A stretch of 32,370 nt of DNA from Candidatus Roizmanbacteria bacterium GW2011_GWA2_35_19 (GCA_000990565.1 LBQC01000005.1:1-32370); one strand, 5' to 3'. Shown: positions 21,950-30,832, numbered from the stretch's first letter. Notes: generated from the sequence alone by a model not told the origin. Made by a program: numbers and translations.

Positions 21950-24642
21950 TTAACGAGGAAACCACACGCAAACAATGGATTGATGGGAAACTAAAAAAAG
22001 CAGGTTGGGAAACCATTATTCCCTATACAGAGGGTATTGATACTTCGTCACTTCATAAAACTGCAGTAACGGAATACATGACCACAACCGGACCTGCTGA
22101 TTACGCCCTATTTGCCAATGGCAAACTTATTGCTTTTGTTGAAGCTAAAAAAATAAGCCTTGGTCCACAAAATGTATTACAGCAAGCCCATCGTTATGTA
22201 AAAGGCGCTGAGGAACAAGGAACTACAGTTCCGTTTATTTACTCTACTAATGGTGAGGTTATTTGGTTTGAAGATTTGCGAGTTACTCCAAGTCGCTCAC
22301 GCCAGGTACAAGAGTTTTATACACCCAAAGCCTTAATTGAATACATCATCAATAAAGCGTTTGAAAATGTAACTTGGTTTACCAATAATCCTCCAGCAAA
22401 CACCAAACTGCGTTATTACCAGCGTGATGCTATAACCTCAATTGAAAAAGCCATTACTAATAATAAGCGGTCAATGCTTGTGGCAATGGCAACAGGCACG
22501 GGCAAGACCTACACAATCGCCTCATTGGTTTACCGATTACTTAAATCCGGTGTTAGTAAGCGCATTTTGTTTTTAGTTGACCGTAAAGCACTTGCCGCCC
22601 AAGCGGTTATGGAGTTTGCCGCTTATGAGGCTGAAAGTGGTTTAAAGTTTAACCAGATTTACCAAGTATATAGCCAAAGGTTTAAGGTTGATGACTTTGA
22701 AGCAAATGAAAAGGTTGATTTTAACGTTATCCCTACGGGCTACCTAACAGACCCAGATGGCAACCAGGTGTTTATCTATATATCTACTATTCAGCGTATG
22801 CAAATAAACCTGTATGGCCGTGAGGGTATGTTTAGCTACAGCGGTGATTACGACCCAGATGATGACGCTGACAAAATTGATATGCCGATTAACGCCTTTG
22901 ATACGATTATTGCCGATGAGTGTCATAGAGGTTACACCTCGCAAGAGGTAAGCAAGTGGCGTGGTGTGCTAGACCATTTTGACGCTATTAAAATTGGACT
23001 TACTGCTACACCGGCGGCGCATACAACCAGCTACTTTAAGGAAATAGCGTATAGATATGGCTATGAAAAAGCTGTACAAGATGGATATTTGGTTGATTAT
23101 GATGCGGTTAAAATTGCTTCCGGTGTCCGCTTGCAAGGCATTGACCTAAAAGAGGGTGAGGAGGTTGAACAAGTTGACACAGACACAGGAGCACAACAAT
23201 TAGACTTACTTGAAGACGAAAGGCATTTTGATGTTACCGATGTTGAACGGGACATAACTGCGCCTGATAGTAACCGCAAAATTGTACAAGAGCTAGCTAA
23301 ATATGCACTGGAACAGGAAAAGGAAACAGGCCGTTTCCCAAAGACGCTTATATTTGCCGATAATGATTTGCCCCATACCTCACACTCTGACCAGTTAGTT
23401 GATATTTGCCGCGACACATTTGGTAGAGGCGATGCTTTTGTGCAAAAGATTACTGGTTCACCCACGGTTGATAGACCGTTAACCCGCATAAAAGAGTTTA
23501 GGAACAGACCAGAGCCACATATTGTGGTTACTGTAGATATGCTTTCAACTGGCGTTGACATACCGTCTATTGAAAATATAGTTTTCCTGCGTCCAGTTAA
23601 ATCACGTATCTTATTTGAACAAATGCTTGGACGTGGCACACGACTTTGCACTAACTTTCCCAATGGTTTAGGAACACCAGCCAAAACCCACTTTACCGTT
23701 TTTGATTGTTTTGACGGCACATTACTTGAAGCGTTCAAAAACAGCACCGGCATTACCCAAATAGCACCTATTAACCCAACTAGGTCAATTGATGAAATTA
23801 TTAAAGCAATAAATGACAACGTTGATATTGAATACAACACCAGATGTTTAGTAAAACGCCTACAGCGTATTGCTAAAAACATAACCGCCGAGGGACGGGA
23901 AATGTTTGCTAAAAATATAACTGACGGGGATATAAGCGCGTTTGCAAAGGAGCTACCCAATAAGTTAAGTGAAGATAGAGTTGGAACGTTAAAGGTGCTT
24001 ACCGACCCCAAGTTTATTGACTTACTGAAAAACTATCCAAGGCCACCAAAGCGGTTTATACGGGCTATAGAGCAAGAGGATACCGTAACATCAGAGTTTG
24101 TTTTTAGGACAACTGATGGGCGTGAGTTGAAGCCGGAAGATTACTTAAAACAGTTTGAAAAGTTTGTTAAAGATAACCCTGAGCATATTGAGGCGATAAG
24201 TATTGTATTAAGTAAGCCGCAAGGTTGGAATACCGATGCGTTAAAGGAATTACGCACCTCACTAGCACAACAACCGGAGCGATATACAGAGGATAACTTA
24301 CGTCGTGCTTATAAATACCCTTTGGCAGATATTATTTCCATGGTAAAGCACGCGGCAAAAGATGAGCCGTTACTATCCGCTAAAGAGCGTGTAGACTTAG
24401 CGATTGAAAAAGTGATTGGCAAAAAACAACTTAACGAAAAACAAGAGCAATGGATTGAACTTATAAAATTACATTTGGCTGAAAACTTAACCATTGACCA
24501 AGAGGACTTTGATGAAATGCCGATATTTACTAATTTGGGAGGTAGTTTTAAGCGTATAAATGCGGATTTTGACGATAGACTGTTACCATTTATTACCCAA
24601 TTAAATACGACGATACCACAGGTATATGCCTATGCAAACTAA
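21949..24642 (+). CDS. hsdR: Type I restriction enzyme, R subunit (EcoEI-like)
   Basis: About 897 residues. The nuclease N-domain ends PADYALFANGKLIAFVEAKK (D and EAK of the PD-ExK site). A SF2 translocase follows with TGTGKT (Walker A), DECHRG (DEAD-type box), TATPAAHT and MLGRGTR (motif VI), then an EcoEI_R_C-like tail. It cuts DNA lacking the cognate methylation after translocation. The homologous sequence extends upstream of the first ATG (22078): TRKQWIDGKLKKAGWETIIP is typical family N-terminus. In that stretch the only start-like codons are ATT 21949 and ATA 21946, so the start used here is provisional. Confidence 0.93.
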   Translation: MNEETTRKQWIDGKLKKAGWETIIPYTEGIDTSSLHKTAVTEYMTTTGPADYALFANGKLIAFVEAKKISLGPQNVLQQAHRYVKGAEEQGTTVPFIYSTNGEVIWFEDLRVTPSRSRQVQEFYTPKALIEYIINKAFENVTWFTNNPPANTKLRYYQRDAITSIEKAITNNKRSMLVAMATGTGKTYTIASLVYRLLKSGVSKRILFLVDRKALAAQAVMEFAAYEAESGLKFNQIYQVYSQRFKVDDFEANEKVDFNVIPTGYLTDPDGNQVFIYISTIQRMQINLYGREGMFSYSGDYDPDDDADKIDMPINAFDTIIADECHRGYTSQEVSKWRGVLDHFDAIKIGLTATPAAHTTSYFKEIAYRYGYEKAVQDGYLVDYDAVKIASGVRLQGIDLKEGEEVEQVDTDTGAQQLDLLEDERHFDVTDVERDITAPDSNRKIVQELAKYALEQEKETGRFPKTLIFADNDLPHTSHSDQLVDICRDTFGRGDAFVQKITGSPTVDRPLTRIKEFRNRPEPHIVVTVDMLSTGVDIPSIENIVFLRPVKSRILFEQMLGRGTRLCTNFPNGLGTPAKTHFTVFDCFDGTLLEAFKNSTGITQIAPINPTRSIDEIIKAINDNVDIEYNTRCLVKRLQRIAKNITAEGREMFAKNITDGDISAFAKELPNKLSEDRVGTLKVLTDPKFIDLLKNYPRPPKRFIRAIEQEDTVTSEFVFRTTDGRELKPEDYLKQFEKFVKDNPEHIEAISIVLSKPQGWNTDALKELRTSLAQQPERYTEDNLRRAYKYPLADIISMVKHAAKDEPLLSAKERVDLAIEKVIGKKQLNEKQEQWIELIKLHLAENLTIDQEDFDEMPIFTNLGGSFKRINADFDDRLLPFITQLNTTIPQVYAYAN

Positions 24643-26044
24643 TACAAACATTGTTAATAAATTGTGGGGTTACTGCCACGTACTACGCCATGACGGTATG
24701 GATTATGGTGACTATGTAGAGCAGTTAACATACTTATTGTTTTTGAAAATGGCCGAGGAAAAAGGTGCGGCAATTCCTAAAGAATACTCTTGGGACGTGC
24801 TTAAAACTAAAGCTGGTACTGATTTAACAGATTTTTATAGCGACCTATTACGCGGATTAGCTAAGCAAGACGGATTACTTGGCGATATTTTTACCGAGGC
24901 ACTATCTAAGTTCACTAAGCCAGTTAACTTAAAGCGTTTAATTGACCTTATAGACGAAATTGATTGGTCGGGGTTAAACATTGATGTTAAAGCCCAAGCT
25001 TATGAAGGGCTACTTGAAAAGTCTGCCGCCGAGGGTAAAAAAGGCGCTGGTCAGTACTTCACTCCCCGCGTACTTATACAGGCAATAGTTAGCGTAATGA
25101 AACCAGACCCAAGAGCAATAAAAGACTTTACAATATGCGACCCTGCCGCCGGCACTGGTGGATTTTTATTAAGCGCTTATGAGTGGTTGATGCAACAAAC
25201 AGAGGGGGCAATAAATCGTGAGGATATAAAACGAATAAAGGAAAATACCTATTTTGGTACGGAACTTGTAGCTAGACCGCGAAGATTAGCCCTTATGAAC
25301 CTTTACCTACACGGTATTATTGCCAATATCCGGTTAGGTGACAGCCTTTATGAGCCTGACCGTGGCGATAGATACGATGTAATACTGACAAACCCGCCAT
25401 TTGGCACTAAAGGAGCAAATCAAGTACCTGAAAGACAAGATTTTACTGTTGCAACGAGCAATAAGCAGTTAAACTTTGTGCAACATATCCTCACTATCCT
25501 TAAACCAGGAGGCCGAGCGGCCGTTGTACTGCCCGACAACGTGCTTTTTGGTGACCAAGCGGGTGAAGTATTCAAAATACTGATGCAGGATTGTAACTTG
25601 CATACAATTTTACGTTTACCTAATGGCACTTTTACCCCCTATAGCCAAGGTGTTAAGGCCAATGTCGTGTTTTTTACTAAAGGTATGCCAACGGAAAACG
25701 TATGGATATACGATGCACGAACTAATGTTCCAGGAATAACAAAAAACGATAGACCCCTCTTAAACAAGCATTTTGATGAGTTTGAAAAATGCTATGGTGA
25801 TAGTCCAAATGGTCAGTCGCCCCGCAGTGAAAGCCAGTCAAGGGAAAACCGATGGAAAAAGTTTACCATAGCACAAGTTAAGGAAAAAAATTACAAGCTA
25901 GATAGTTTTAAGTGGATAAAAGATGAAGCTGTTGAAAACGGTGATGGTGTTGGTGAGCCAGAGGAGCTTATTGCAGATGCACTAACAGAGTTAAAAGAGG
26001 CTACAAGTAGCTTGGAAAAAATATATGCAGACCTTAAGCGTTAA
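24632..26044 (+). CDS. hsdM: Type I DNA methyltransferase, M subunit
   Basis: This 470-aa protein has the HsdM N-terminal helices (YGDYVEQLTYLLFLKMAEEKG) and N6-adenine methyltransferase domain: GQYFTPR, CDPAAGTGGFLLSAYEWL (SAM motif I), then catalytic NPPFG. Together with HsdS it methylates the recognition sequence and protects host DNA. It overlaps hsdR by 11 bp. An alternative in-frame ATG two codons earlier (24626) is possible; the later one has an AGG 9 nt upstream. Confidence 0.95.
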   Translation: MQTNTNIVNKLWGYCHVLRHDGMDYGDYVEQLTYLLFLKMAEEKGAAIPKEYSWDVLKTKAGTDLTDFYSDLLRGLAKQDGLLGDIFTEALSKFTKPVNLKRLIDLIDEIDWSGLNIDVKAQAYEGLLEKSAAEGKKGAGQYFTPRVLIQAIVSVMKPDPRAIKDFTICDPAAGTGGFLLSAYEWLMQQTEGAINREDIKRIKENTYFGTELVARPRRLALMNLYLHGIIANIRLGDSLYEPDRGDRYDVILTNPPFGTKGANQVPERQDFTVATSNKQLNFVQHILTILKPGGRAAVVLPDNVLFGDQAGEVFKILMQDCNLHTILRLPNGTFTPYSQGVKANVVFFTKGMPTENVWIYDARTNVPGITKNDRPLLNKHFDEFEKCYGDSPNGQSPRSESQSRENRWKKFTIAQVKEKNYKLDSFKWIKDEAVENGDGVGEPEELIADALTELKEATSSLEKIYADLKR

Positions 26045-27335
26045 TAACACAAATGAAAAATGGCCAACCGTAAAACTTATTGAACTGGTTGACTATAAAA
26101 AGGGCAAAAAACCAGCCGACCTGATTGAAACACCAAAGAGCAATTATTTACCATATATTGATATTGAGGCTTTTGAAAAAGGAATAATAAACAGATATAC
26201 CTCTGACAAATCTGCACCTGTAAGTAATGATAATAACGATATTTTAGTAGTGTGGGACGGTGCAAGAGCAGGATTAGTTGGGAAAGCTACTGGTGTTGTT
26301 GGGTCAACCCTTATGAAACTTACCCCCAAAGATGTTAATCGTGATTACCTGCTTTTGTATCTATTATCCAAATACGAGGATATAAACAAAAACCCCAGAG
26401 GAACAGGTATTCCACATGTGAACCCAGATATATTTTGGGATTTAGATGTGCCTACACCAAGCACTGAGGAACAATCCAAAATTGTATTTAGGTTAAAGAG
26501 TTTGATGCAAGATATAAAACAAGGCAAGTCTAAAATTGCAAAAGCAAAAGCTAACTTAACAAATTTTCGTCAAGCAATTTTAACCTCAGCAATTACTGGA
26601 AAACTTACAGAGGATTGGCGTAAGGGAAAAAATGTTGAACCATCAACTATCCTGTTTGAAAAAATTAAAAATCAACGCAAAATAAAAAGCAAAGCCCCAA
26701 AAAGTAAATTAGATTTTAATAGCTTACCGCCTTTACCTGAAAAGTGGATATATGTGTATTTTGGCGACATAGTTAGCGATTTTAAGTATGGCACATCGGA
26801 AAAAAGTGACTATTCGTATGAAGGTACACCGGTATTGCGTATACCAAACGTAATCTCCCAAAAAATAAATACATCAGATTTAAAGTACCTATCAAAAAAG
26901 GAAACAAGGGGTGAATACTTAGTAAAAAATGGTGACATTTTGATTGTTCGGTCAAACGGAAGCAGGGACTTGGTTGGGAAAAACGCTCTTATTAGTGAAC
27001 TTGACGGCGATTATGCTTATGCTTCCTATCTGATACGTATCAGACCGGTTTTAGTTGCGCCTGGCTATTTATCAATACTACTTAACTCCGATTTGGGTCG
27101 TCGTCAGTTATTTTCAAACGCTAAATCAGCCGCAGGCATTAACAATATCAATACACAAGAGCTTGCATCAATTGTTGTTCCCTTACCATCAATTGACGAG
27201 CAAAACGAAATTATTACAAAAGTTAATGAGTACTTTGAAGTTGCAGATAAGACCGGATTACAAATAGACAAAGCTGAAAAACAAATTACAAAACTCACAC
27301 AAGCAGTTTTAGCTAAGACATTTCAAGGGAACTAG
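26025..27335 (+). CDS. hsdS: Type I specificity subunit, two target-recognition domains
   Basis: This 436-aa protein has two target-recognition domains, each followed by a coiled-coil spacer. TRD1 begins WPTVKLIELVDYKKGKKP (12-29) and ends before AKANLTNFRQAILTSAITGKL; TRD2 begins LPEKWIYVYFGDIVSDFKYGTSEKSDY (around residue 235) and ends KITKLTQAVLAKTFQG. The first TRD shows the common PYIDIEAFEKG pattern. It sets the bipartite recognition sequence; the target cannot be read from the gene. It overlaps hsdM by 20 bp and is followed after 11 bp by the HEPN gene. Confidence 0.93.
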   Translation: MQTLSVNNTNEKWPTVKLIELVDYKKGKKPADLIETPKSNYLPYIDIEAFEKGIINRYTSDKSAPVSNDNNDILVVWDGARAGLVGKATGVVGSTLMKLTPKDVNRDYLLLYLLSKYEDINKNPRGTGIPHVNPDIFWDLDVPTPSTEEQSKIVFRLKSLMQDIKQGKSKIAKAKANLTNFRQAILTSAITGKLTEDWRKGKNVEPSTILFEKIKNQRKIKSKAPKSKLDFNSLPPLPEKWIYVYFGDIVSDFKYGTSEKSDYSYEGTPVLRIPNVISQKINTSDLKYLSKKETRGEYLVKNGDILIVRSNGSRDLVGKNALISELDGDYAYASYLIRIRPVLVAPGYLSILLNSDLGRRQLFSNAKSAAGINNINTQELASIVVPLPSIDEQNEIITKVNEYFEVADKTGLQIDKAEKQITKLTQAVLAKTFQGN

Positions 27336-27346
27336 GAGTTATATGT

Positions 27347-28051
27347 ATGGCACTTACACACAATCAAATAAATAGACTTTGGTATAAACCGATTTACGAT
27401 AACTTCAAAAAACACGGATTTGTAAAACATATATTTACTTCAAAAGATGCAGAGGATTTTATAAGGACAGGTGCATATTTAATAAAAGAGGCTGAAAAGC
27501 GGTCCAACATAATTATTCCTTGGGACGAAAACAGACGTTACGAAATACTTGCAAACCCTCGTCTGGAAAACGCGTTTGTTGCATTAGGAGCAGAGTATCT
27601 ATTGAAAGGTGTATTTTTAATTAAGGGTTACGCTATTAACGAACCTAAGCAATTATCAGCTCCAATTCGCCACCCTATTATCCTAAAAGGTAATAAAAAT
27701 AAGCTATTAACAAATGAAGTACATGATTTATCTTATATTGTTGACCACATAGCTTCGGTTATTGATTTTACCGACTTTGATAAGTCGCAAAAAAACGATG
27801 AAGCAAAGGCAAAAGCCGAACTTAAAGGTAAACGATTAGCTGGTATAACACGTATGACCATACCATTTCCTTCAGCTAAACAGATATTGGTTTATCTACA
27901 CTTCAAACGTAATTTCGCTTTACATAGACCCTTTACCATACCTGAGTTTAGGGGTATAACCCAACACATTTTTAAGCTGTTAGATTATATTGCTCAAAAA
28001 GGCACAGGGCGGACAATTGAAGTGTTAGCCAAATTAAATGATGAACTATGA
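27347..28051 (+). CDS. HEPN-fold protein with RNxxxH motif, 234 aa
   Basis: The sequence shows a helical fold with AEYLLKGVFLIKG (82-94), resembling the conserved (A/E)xxLLK helix of HEPN proteins, and KRNFALHR containing R188-N189-x3-H193, the canonical Rx4H RNase motif. HEPN proteins with this motif cleave RNA in toxin-antitoxin, abortive infection and CRISPR systems. A good Shine-Dalgarno sequence (AGGAG, 8 nt before the ATG) follows hsdS by 11 bp. The N-terminal 60 residues are not assigned. It overlaps the next gene by 4 bp (ATGA), so the two are coupled. Confidence 0.68.
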   Translation: MALTHNQINRLWYKPIYDNFKKHGFVKHIFTSKDAEDFIRTGAYLIKEAEKRSNIIIPWDENRRYEILANPRLENAFVALGAEYLLKGVFLIKGYAINEPKQLSAPIRHPIILKGNKNKLLTNEVHDLSYIVDHIASVIDFTDFDKSQKNDEAKAKAELKGKRLAGITRMTIPFPSAKQILVYLHFKRNFALHRPFTIPEFRGITQHIFKLLDYIAQKGTGRTIEVLAKLNDEL

Positions 28052-29187
28052 AACGTAGTTATAAAACCTTAATGATAATGCCATACCTACCCCTAGAGGG
28101 GCTTATTAAGTTTGATGGTTTATCTTTATGGTCATATAAAAAGTTAAGTACAAAACTAATAACTGATGTTGCTTTACGTGGCCACATTGATAGACTTATG
28201 GCCTGCTATCAGCTTTACAAAGGAAGCCAGATACAAAACCCAGCTTTAGTTACTACTGATTTTGTTAATTTTCCAAATCCAACAAGGGCAACAATTGCAA
28301 AGATTGAAGTGTTAAAAAACATAATGCTATTTTTGGGTATTTTGGAAAATAATAGTTGGTCTTTTATAACAAGCGATAATTTTGAAGTATTTTATCAGCG
28401 TTTTAATGTAGGTGACGACGGCCTTGCTACACAAGGTGGTGCGATACATAGGATATTAAGTGGAGGCTATAAGATTGGTGAAATTGCGTTTGTTAAACCG
28501 GAATATATAAATCTTCCAATGGGTTTTCACCCCGATGGCGCAATCTATAAAGCATTAAGTGATTGCACGGTTAATTCAGTAAAAAGTAAAGATAAAAGCC
28601 GTGTAATCCAGGCCTTAAATCCTTTGTTTGCCGCTTACCGAAATAGCCATGAGCAGACTTGGCAATCACGTATTTTATTGCTTGTTATGGCTTTTGAATT
28701 ATTGTTTGGTGAAACTGAACGAAAAAACTTTAGGAAAAACATACAAAAATTCTCAAGGTTAGGTGAACGAACACCATTGAAAACGTATAAATACCCAATA
28801 ATTAACACGGAAACAGGAAAAACTATGGCAGAGGAACAATTAACACTTAACCAAATATGGGCTGAGGAGTTTTATAAACTGCGTCATAAAATAATCCACG
28901 GTAATACTGTTTTTAGTGATGACTTTATTTTTAGGGATTTAATAAAGGCAGTGAAACCACGTGAGCCGCATTTTTATATTGCGGTAAACTTTTTGGTAGT
29001 TTGCGTGCTTAATAAATTAAGGGAAATAGGGTTTAGTGACGTTGAACATTACATTATTAACCCCGACGCCCCTAAAGTGTTCGGTGGGAAAATAATATCT
29101 GGTATAAAAGATGAGTTGTTTAAGATTGAAAGCCTAAGTTTTTACGAAGCGTTAACACGAGCAACAACGTCATCTGCTACGACCTAA
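28048..29187 (+). CDS. Apea-like HEPN protein with RHxxxHG motif, 379 aa
   Basis: The C-terminal half carries LLVMAFELLFGE (211-222), then EEFYKLRHKIIHGN, where R279-H280-x3-H284-G285 is the Rx4H signature of the Apea-like HEPN family (typical RxxxxHG). The N-terminal 200 residues form a separate, mixed domain (MPYLPLEGLIKFDGLSLWSY at its start) of unknown function. It begins inside the stop codon of the preceding HEPN gene. It probably acts with it as RNase or regulator in defence linked to the type I system. It ends 18 bp inside the convergent TerS-like gene. Confidence 0.72.
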   Translation: MKRSYKTLMIMPYLPLEGLIKFDGLSLWSYKKLSTKLITDVALRGHIDRLMACYQLYKGSQIQNPALVTTDFVNFPNPTRATIAKIEVLKNIMLFLGILENNSWSFITSDNFEVFYQRFNVGDDGLATQGGAIHRILSGGYKIGEIAFVKPEYINLPMGFHPDGAIYKALSDCTVNSVKSKDKSRVIQALNPLFAAYRNSHEQTWQSRILLLVMAFELLFGETERKNFRKNIQKFSRLGERTPLKTYKYPIINTETGKTMAEEQLTLNQIWAEEFYKLRHKIIHGNTVFSDDFIFRDLIKAVKPREPHFYIAVNFLVVCVLNKLREIGFSDVEHYIINPDAPKVFGGKIISGIKDELFKIESLSFYEALTRATTSSATT

Positions 29188-29586
29188 TTGAGCATCTGCC
29201 TGTTTGCCTAACCGGCTTAATGTAACTAAAAAACCTGGTTTCAAAGCATTGCTGGCAACCCTGCCGGTGTTTTCAATATCAAACTTTTCCCTGTAACGTT
29301 CAGGTTTGAGGTTTTTAAGTGTAAATATAATAGCTGTAATGTTCCTATCCTTGGTTACCGCTAACCGTAAGGCATTTTCCGCTTCATCTGCACGCGTTTC
29401 CAGACCTTCGGCTACAGCCTCGCTCCAGTTGTGGTCAAACTCCTCATCATTTTTCCGCCAGTAATACATGGTTGGCCGGCTAAACCCAAGATATATACAG
29501 GTAGCAAGTACATTGCCAGCACTGCGTATGCTCCGTAATTCCTCTATAAATCTTTTTTTATCGTTAATAATGCTATTTTTTGCCAT
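29170..29586 (-). CDS. Phage terminase small-subunit-like HTH protein
   Basis: This 138-aa protein starts with a homeodomain-type HTH: FIEELRSIRSAGNVLATCIYLGFSRPTMYYWRK (residues 13-45), FDHNWSEAVAEGLETRADEAENALRLAV, then ITAIIFTLKNLKPERYREKF. The pattern matches phage TerS/phBC6A51-type proteins, which recognise the packaging site. No large subunit is in the window, so if real it would serve a packaging-hijacking satellite or be a remnant. The alternative is a transposase-type HTH. It follows the 29595 ORF after 8 bp and converges on the second HEPN gene. Confidence 0.7.
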   Translation of the reverse strand: MAKNSIINDKKRFIEELRSIRSAGNVLATCIYLGFSRPTMYYWRKNDEEFDHNWSEAVAEGLETRADEAENALRLAVTKDRNITAIIFTLKNLKPERYREKFDIENTGRVASNALKPGFLVTLSRLGKQADAQLGRSR

Positions 29587-29594
29587 AGCCTTTT

Positions 29595-29762
29595 TTATAT
29601 GTGTCTAATTTGTCTAATATCTGCCTCAAAAGACTGCGCTGTGAGGGCTAATAATTCCTGGGTTTGTCTTAGGGTTGTTTGGGGGTCTACAATAAGTTCA
29701 GCCCAGTCGGAGGTACGGAAGGTATCCCACTTGGTGAGCACTTCAGTACTTAATATAACCAA
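29595..29762 (-). CDS. Small hypothetical protein upstream of the TerS-like gene
   Basis: Acidic helical peptide, (M)VILSTEVLTKWDTFRTSDW...QTQELLALTAQSFEADIRQIRHI, ending 8 bp before the TerS-like ATG. The start is uncertain: TTG at 29762 or GTG at 29741. The protein-like character and tight coupling to the downstream gene argue that it is real. The right edge of the mobile element must lie in or just beyond it. Confidence 0.4.
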   Translation of the reverse strand: MVILSTEVLTKWDTFRTSDWAELIVDPQTTLRQTQELLALTAQSFEADIRQIRHI

Positions 29763-29765
29763 TGC

Positions 29766-29771
29766 TATAAT
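29766..29771 (+). promoter_or_regulatory. Extended -10 box for the kinase-like gene
   Basis: TGCTATAAT with the ATG at 29787 fifteen nt later. A second TATAAC at 29777-29782 is 4 nt before the start. Confidence 0.4.
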
Positions 29772-29786
29772 TTCTTTATAACAACC

Positions 29787-30770
29787 ATGAGATTTTCTAT
29801 TCGTCTGGGAGAGATTAAAAATGAACAATTTCAAAAAGCCCTAGACTATTTTAGTTTAGGAAAGCTACTAAATGCTAAAGCAATCCCTTTTGGAAACTTC
29901 GGTCAAAATGTATTTTTAACAACAGATAAAGGAGAATATGTTTTTCGAGGTAAGCCTCATTATTCTTGGCAGTTTAAGAATGAAAAATTAATGACGGACT
30001 TACTTCATAAAAAAACTAAAACCCCAGTTGCTTATCCCTATTTAATTAATGAAAACAAAATTATTTTTGGTTGGGGTTATGCAATAAGTCCAAAACTTAA
30101 GGGCAAACAAATTATTGATGAAAAAACACGAAAGGAATTAACTCAAAAGGATTGGAAAGAATTAGCTAAAGCTTATGGGCAAAATTTAGCAGAAATGCAC
30201 TCGCTAATTTATGAATATCCAGGAAAATATACTGATAATTACGAAGGAATTAAACCTTTTAGTCCTTCATATTCTTCTTGGATAATTGATAGCATAAATC
30301 ACCTTTTAGAAAAATCCCTATCGCATAACAATAAAACAACAAAAGAAGATGCTAATTGGGTTCAAAAAATAATCAGAGATGGAAAAGAAGCATTGAACAT
30401 TCCTTTTGTCCCATCGTTTGTCATGCAGGATTATCAACAAAGTAATACATTAGCAGACAAAATTAATGGCAAATGGTATGTGGTAGGAGTATTTGATTTT
30501 ATGGAAAGTTATTTTGGCGACTATGAAGCCGATTTACCACGAATGCGCGCTCAACTCATTGACCAAAATAAAAAACTGGCCGACATTTTCCTTAAGACTT
30601 ATTTATTGATAAAAAAGCCGAGGGCAGGGTTTGAAAAAAGATATCCTATCTATGTGATTTTAGACAGATTATTAGTTTGGGAATGGTTGCAAAGAAATAA
30701 TAACCAGCTTATTAATAAGAACAGTCTTAAAGAGTGGTGTGAAAAGTATACTCAACTTGATTATTCATAG
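29787..30770 (+). CDS. Aminoglycoside phosphotransferase-fold kinase (APH family)
   Basis: This 327-aa protein has the APH/choline kinase bilobal pattern. In the catalytic loop FVMQDYQQSNTLAD, Asp215 and Asn220 are the expected base and metal ligand, while the usual His before Asp is Gln214. VVGVFDFMESYFGDYEADLPRM contains the DFG-equivalent Asp237 and the conserved GDxEADL. It phosphorylates a small molecule or protein hydroxyl; the substrate is unknown. Being a lone gene, resistance is not implied. It marks the right flank of the mobile element. Confidence 0.82.
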   Translation: MRFSIRLGEIKNEQFQKALDYFSLGKLLNAKAIPFGNFGQNVFLTTDKGEYVFRGKPHYSWQFKNEKLMTDLLHKKTKTPVAYPYLINENKIIFGWGYAISPKLKGKQIIDEKTRKELTQKDWKELAKAYGQNLAEMHSLIYEYPGKYTDNYEGIKPFSPSYSSWIIDSINHLLEKSLSHNNKTTKEDANWVQKIIRDGKEALNIPFVPSFVMQDYQQSNTLADKINGKWYVVGVFDFMESYFGDYEADLPRMRAQLIDQNKKLADIFLKTYLLIKKPRAGFEKRYPIYVILDRLLVWEWLQRNNNQLINKNSLKEWCEKYTQLDYS

Positions 30771-30832
30771 TATATCTTGATATTAATTCAGACATCATCC
30801 AACTATGTACTCAAATTCCCCTAACCCGCTCT

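Larger units (their letters stand above)
17799..29780. mobile_element. tRNA-Asn-associated integrative element, satellite-like, about 12 kb
   Basis: The left end is fixed by a large serine recombinase gene running into the tRNA. The contents are recombinase, replication-organizer-like protein, DUF5659 protein, divergent regulators, type I restriction-modification, two HEPN proteins and a terminase-small-subunit-like protein. The right end is estimated to lie between the small minus-strand ORF and the gene at 29787. I found no copy of the tRNA 3' end there by eye; serine recombinases can use very short cores, so this does not exclude integration. Confidence 0.7.

Noticed and set aside
23097-24011. 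304-aa open frame antisense to hsdR
   Set aside because: Lies wholly inside hsdR, has low-complexity Ser/Thr-rich translation and no start signal; a shadow ORF.
27055-27298. Small open frames on both strands inside hsdS
   Set aside because: Fully contained in the conserved second half of hsdS; shadow frames.
29587-29790. Copy of the tRNA-Asn 3' end as attR
   Set aside because: Read by eye, no stretch of about 10 bases matching the T-arm or acceptor was found here; the right boundary is left as an estimate.
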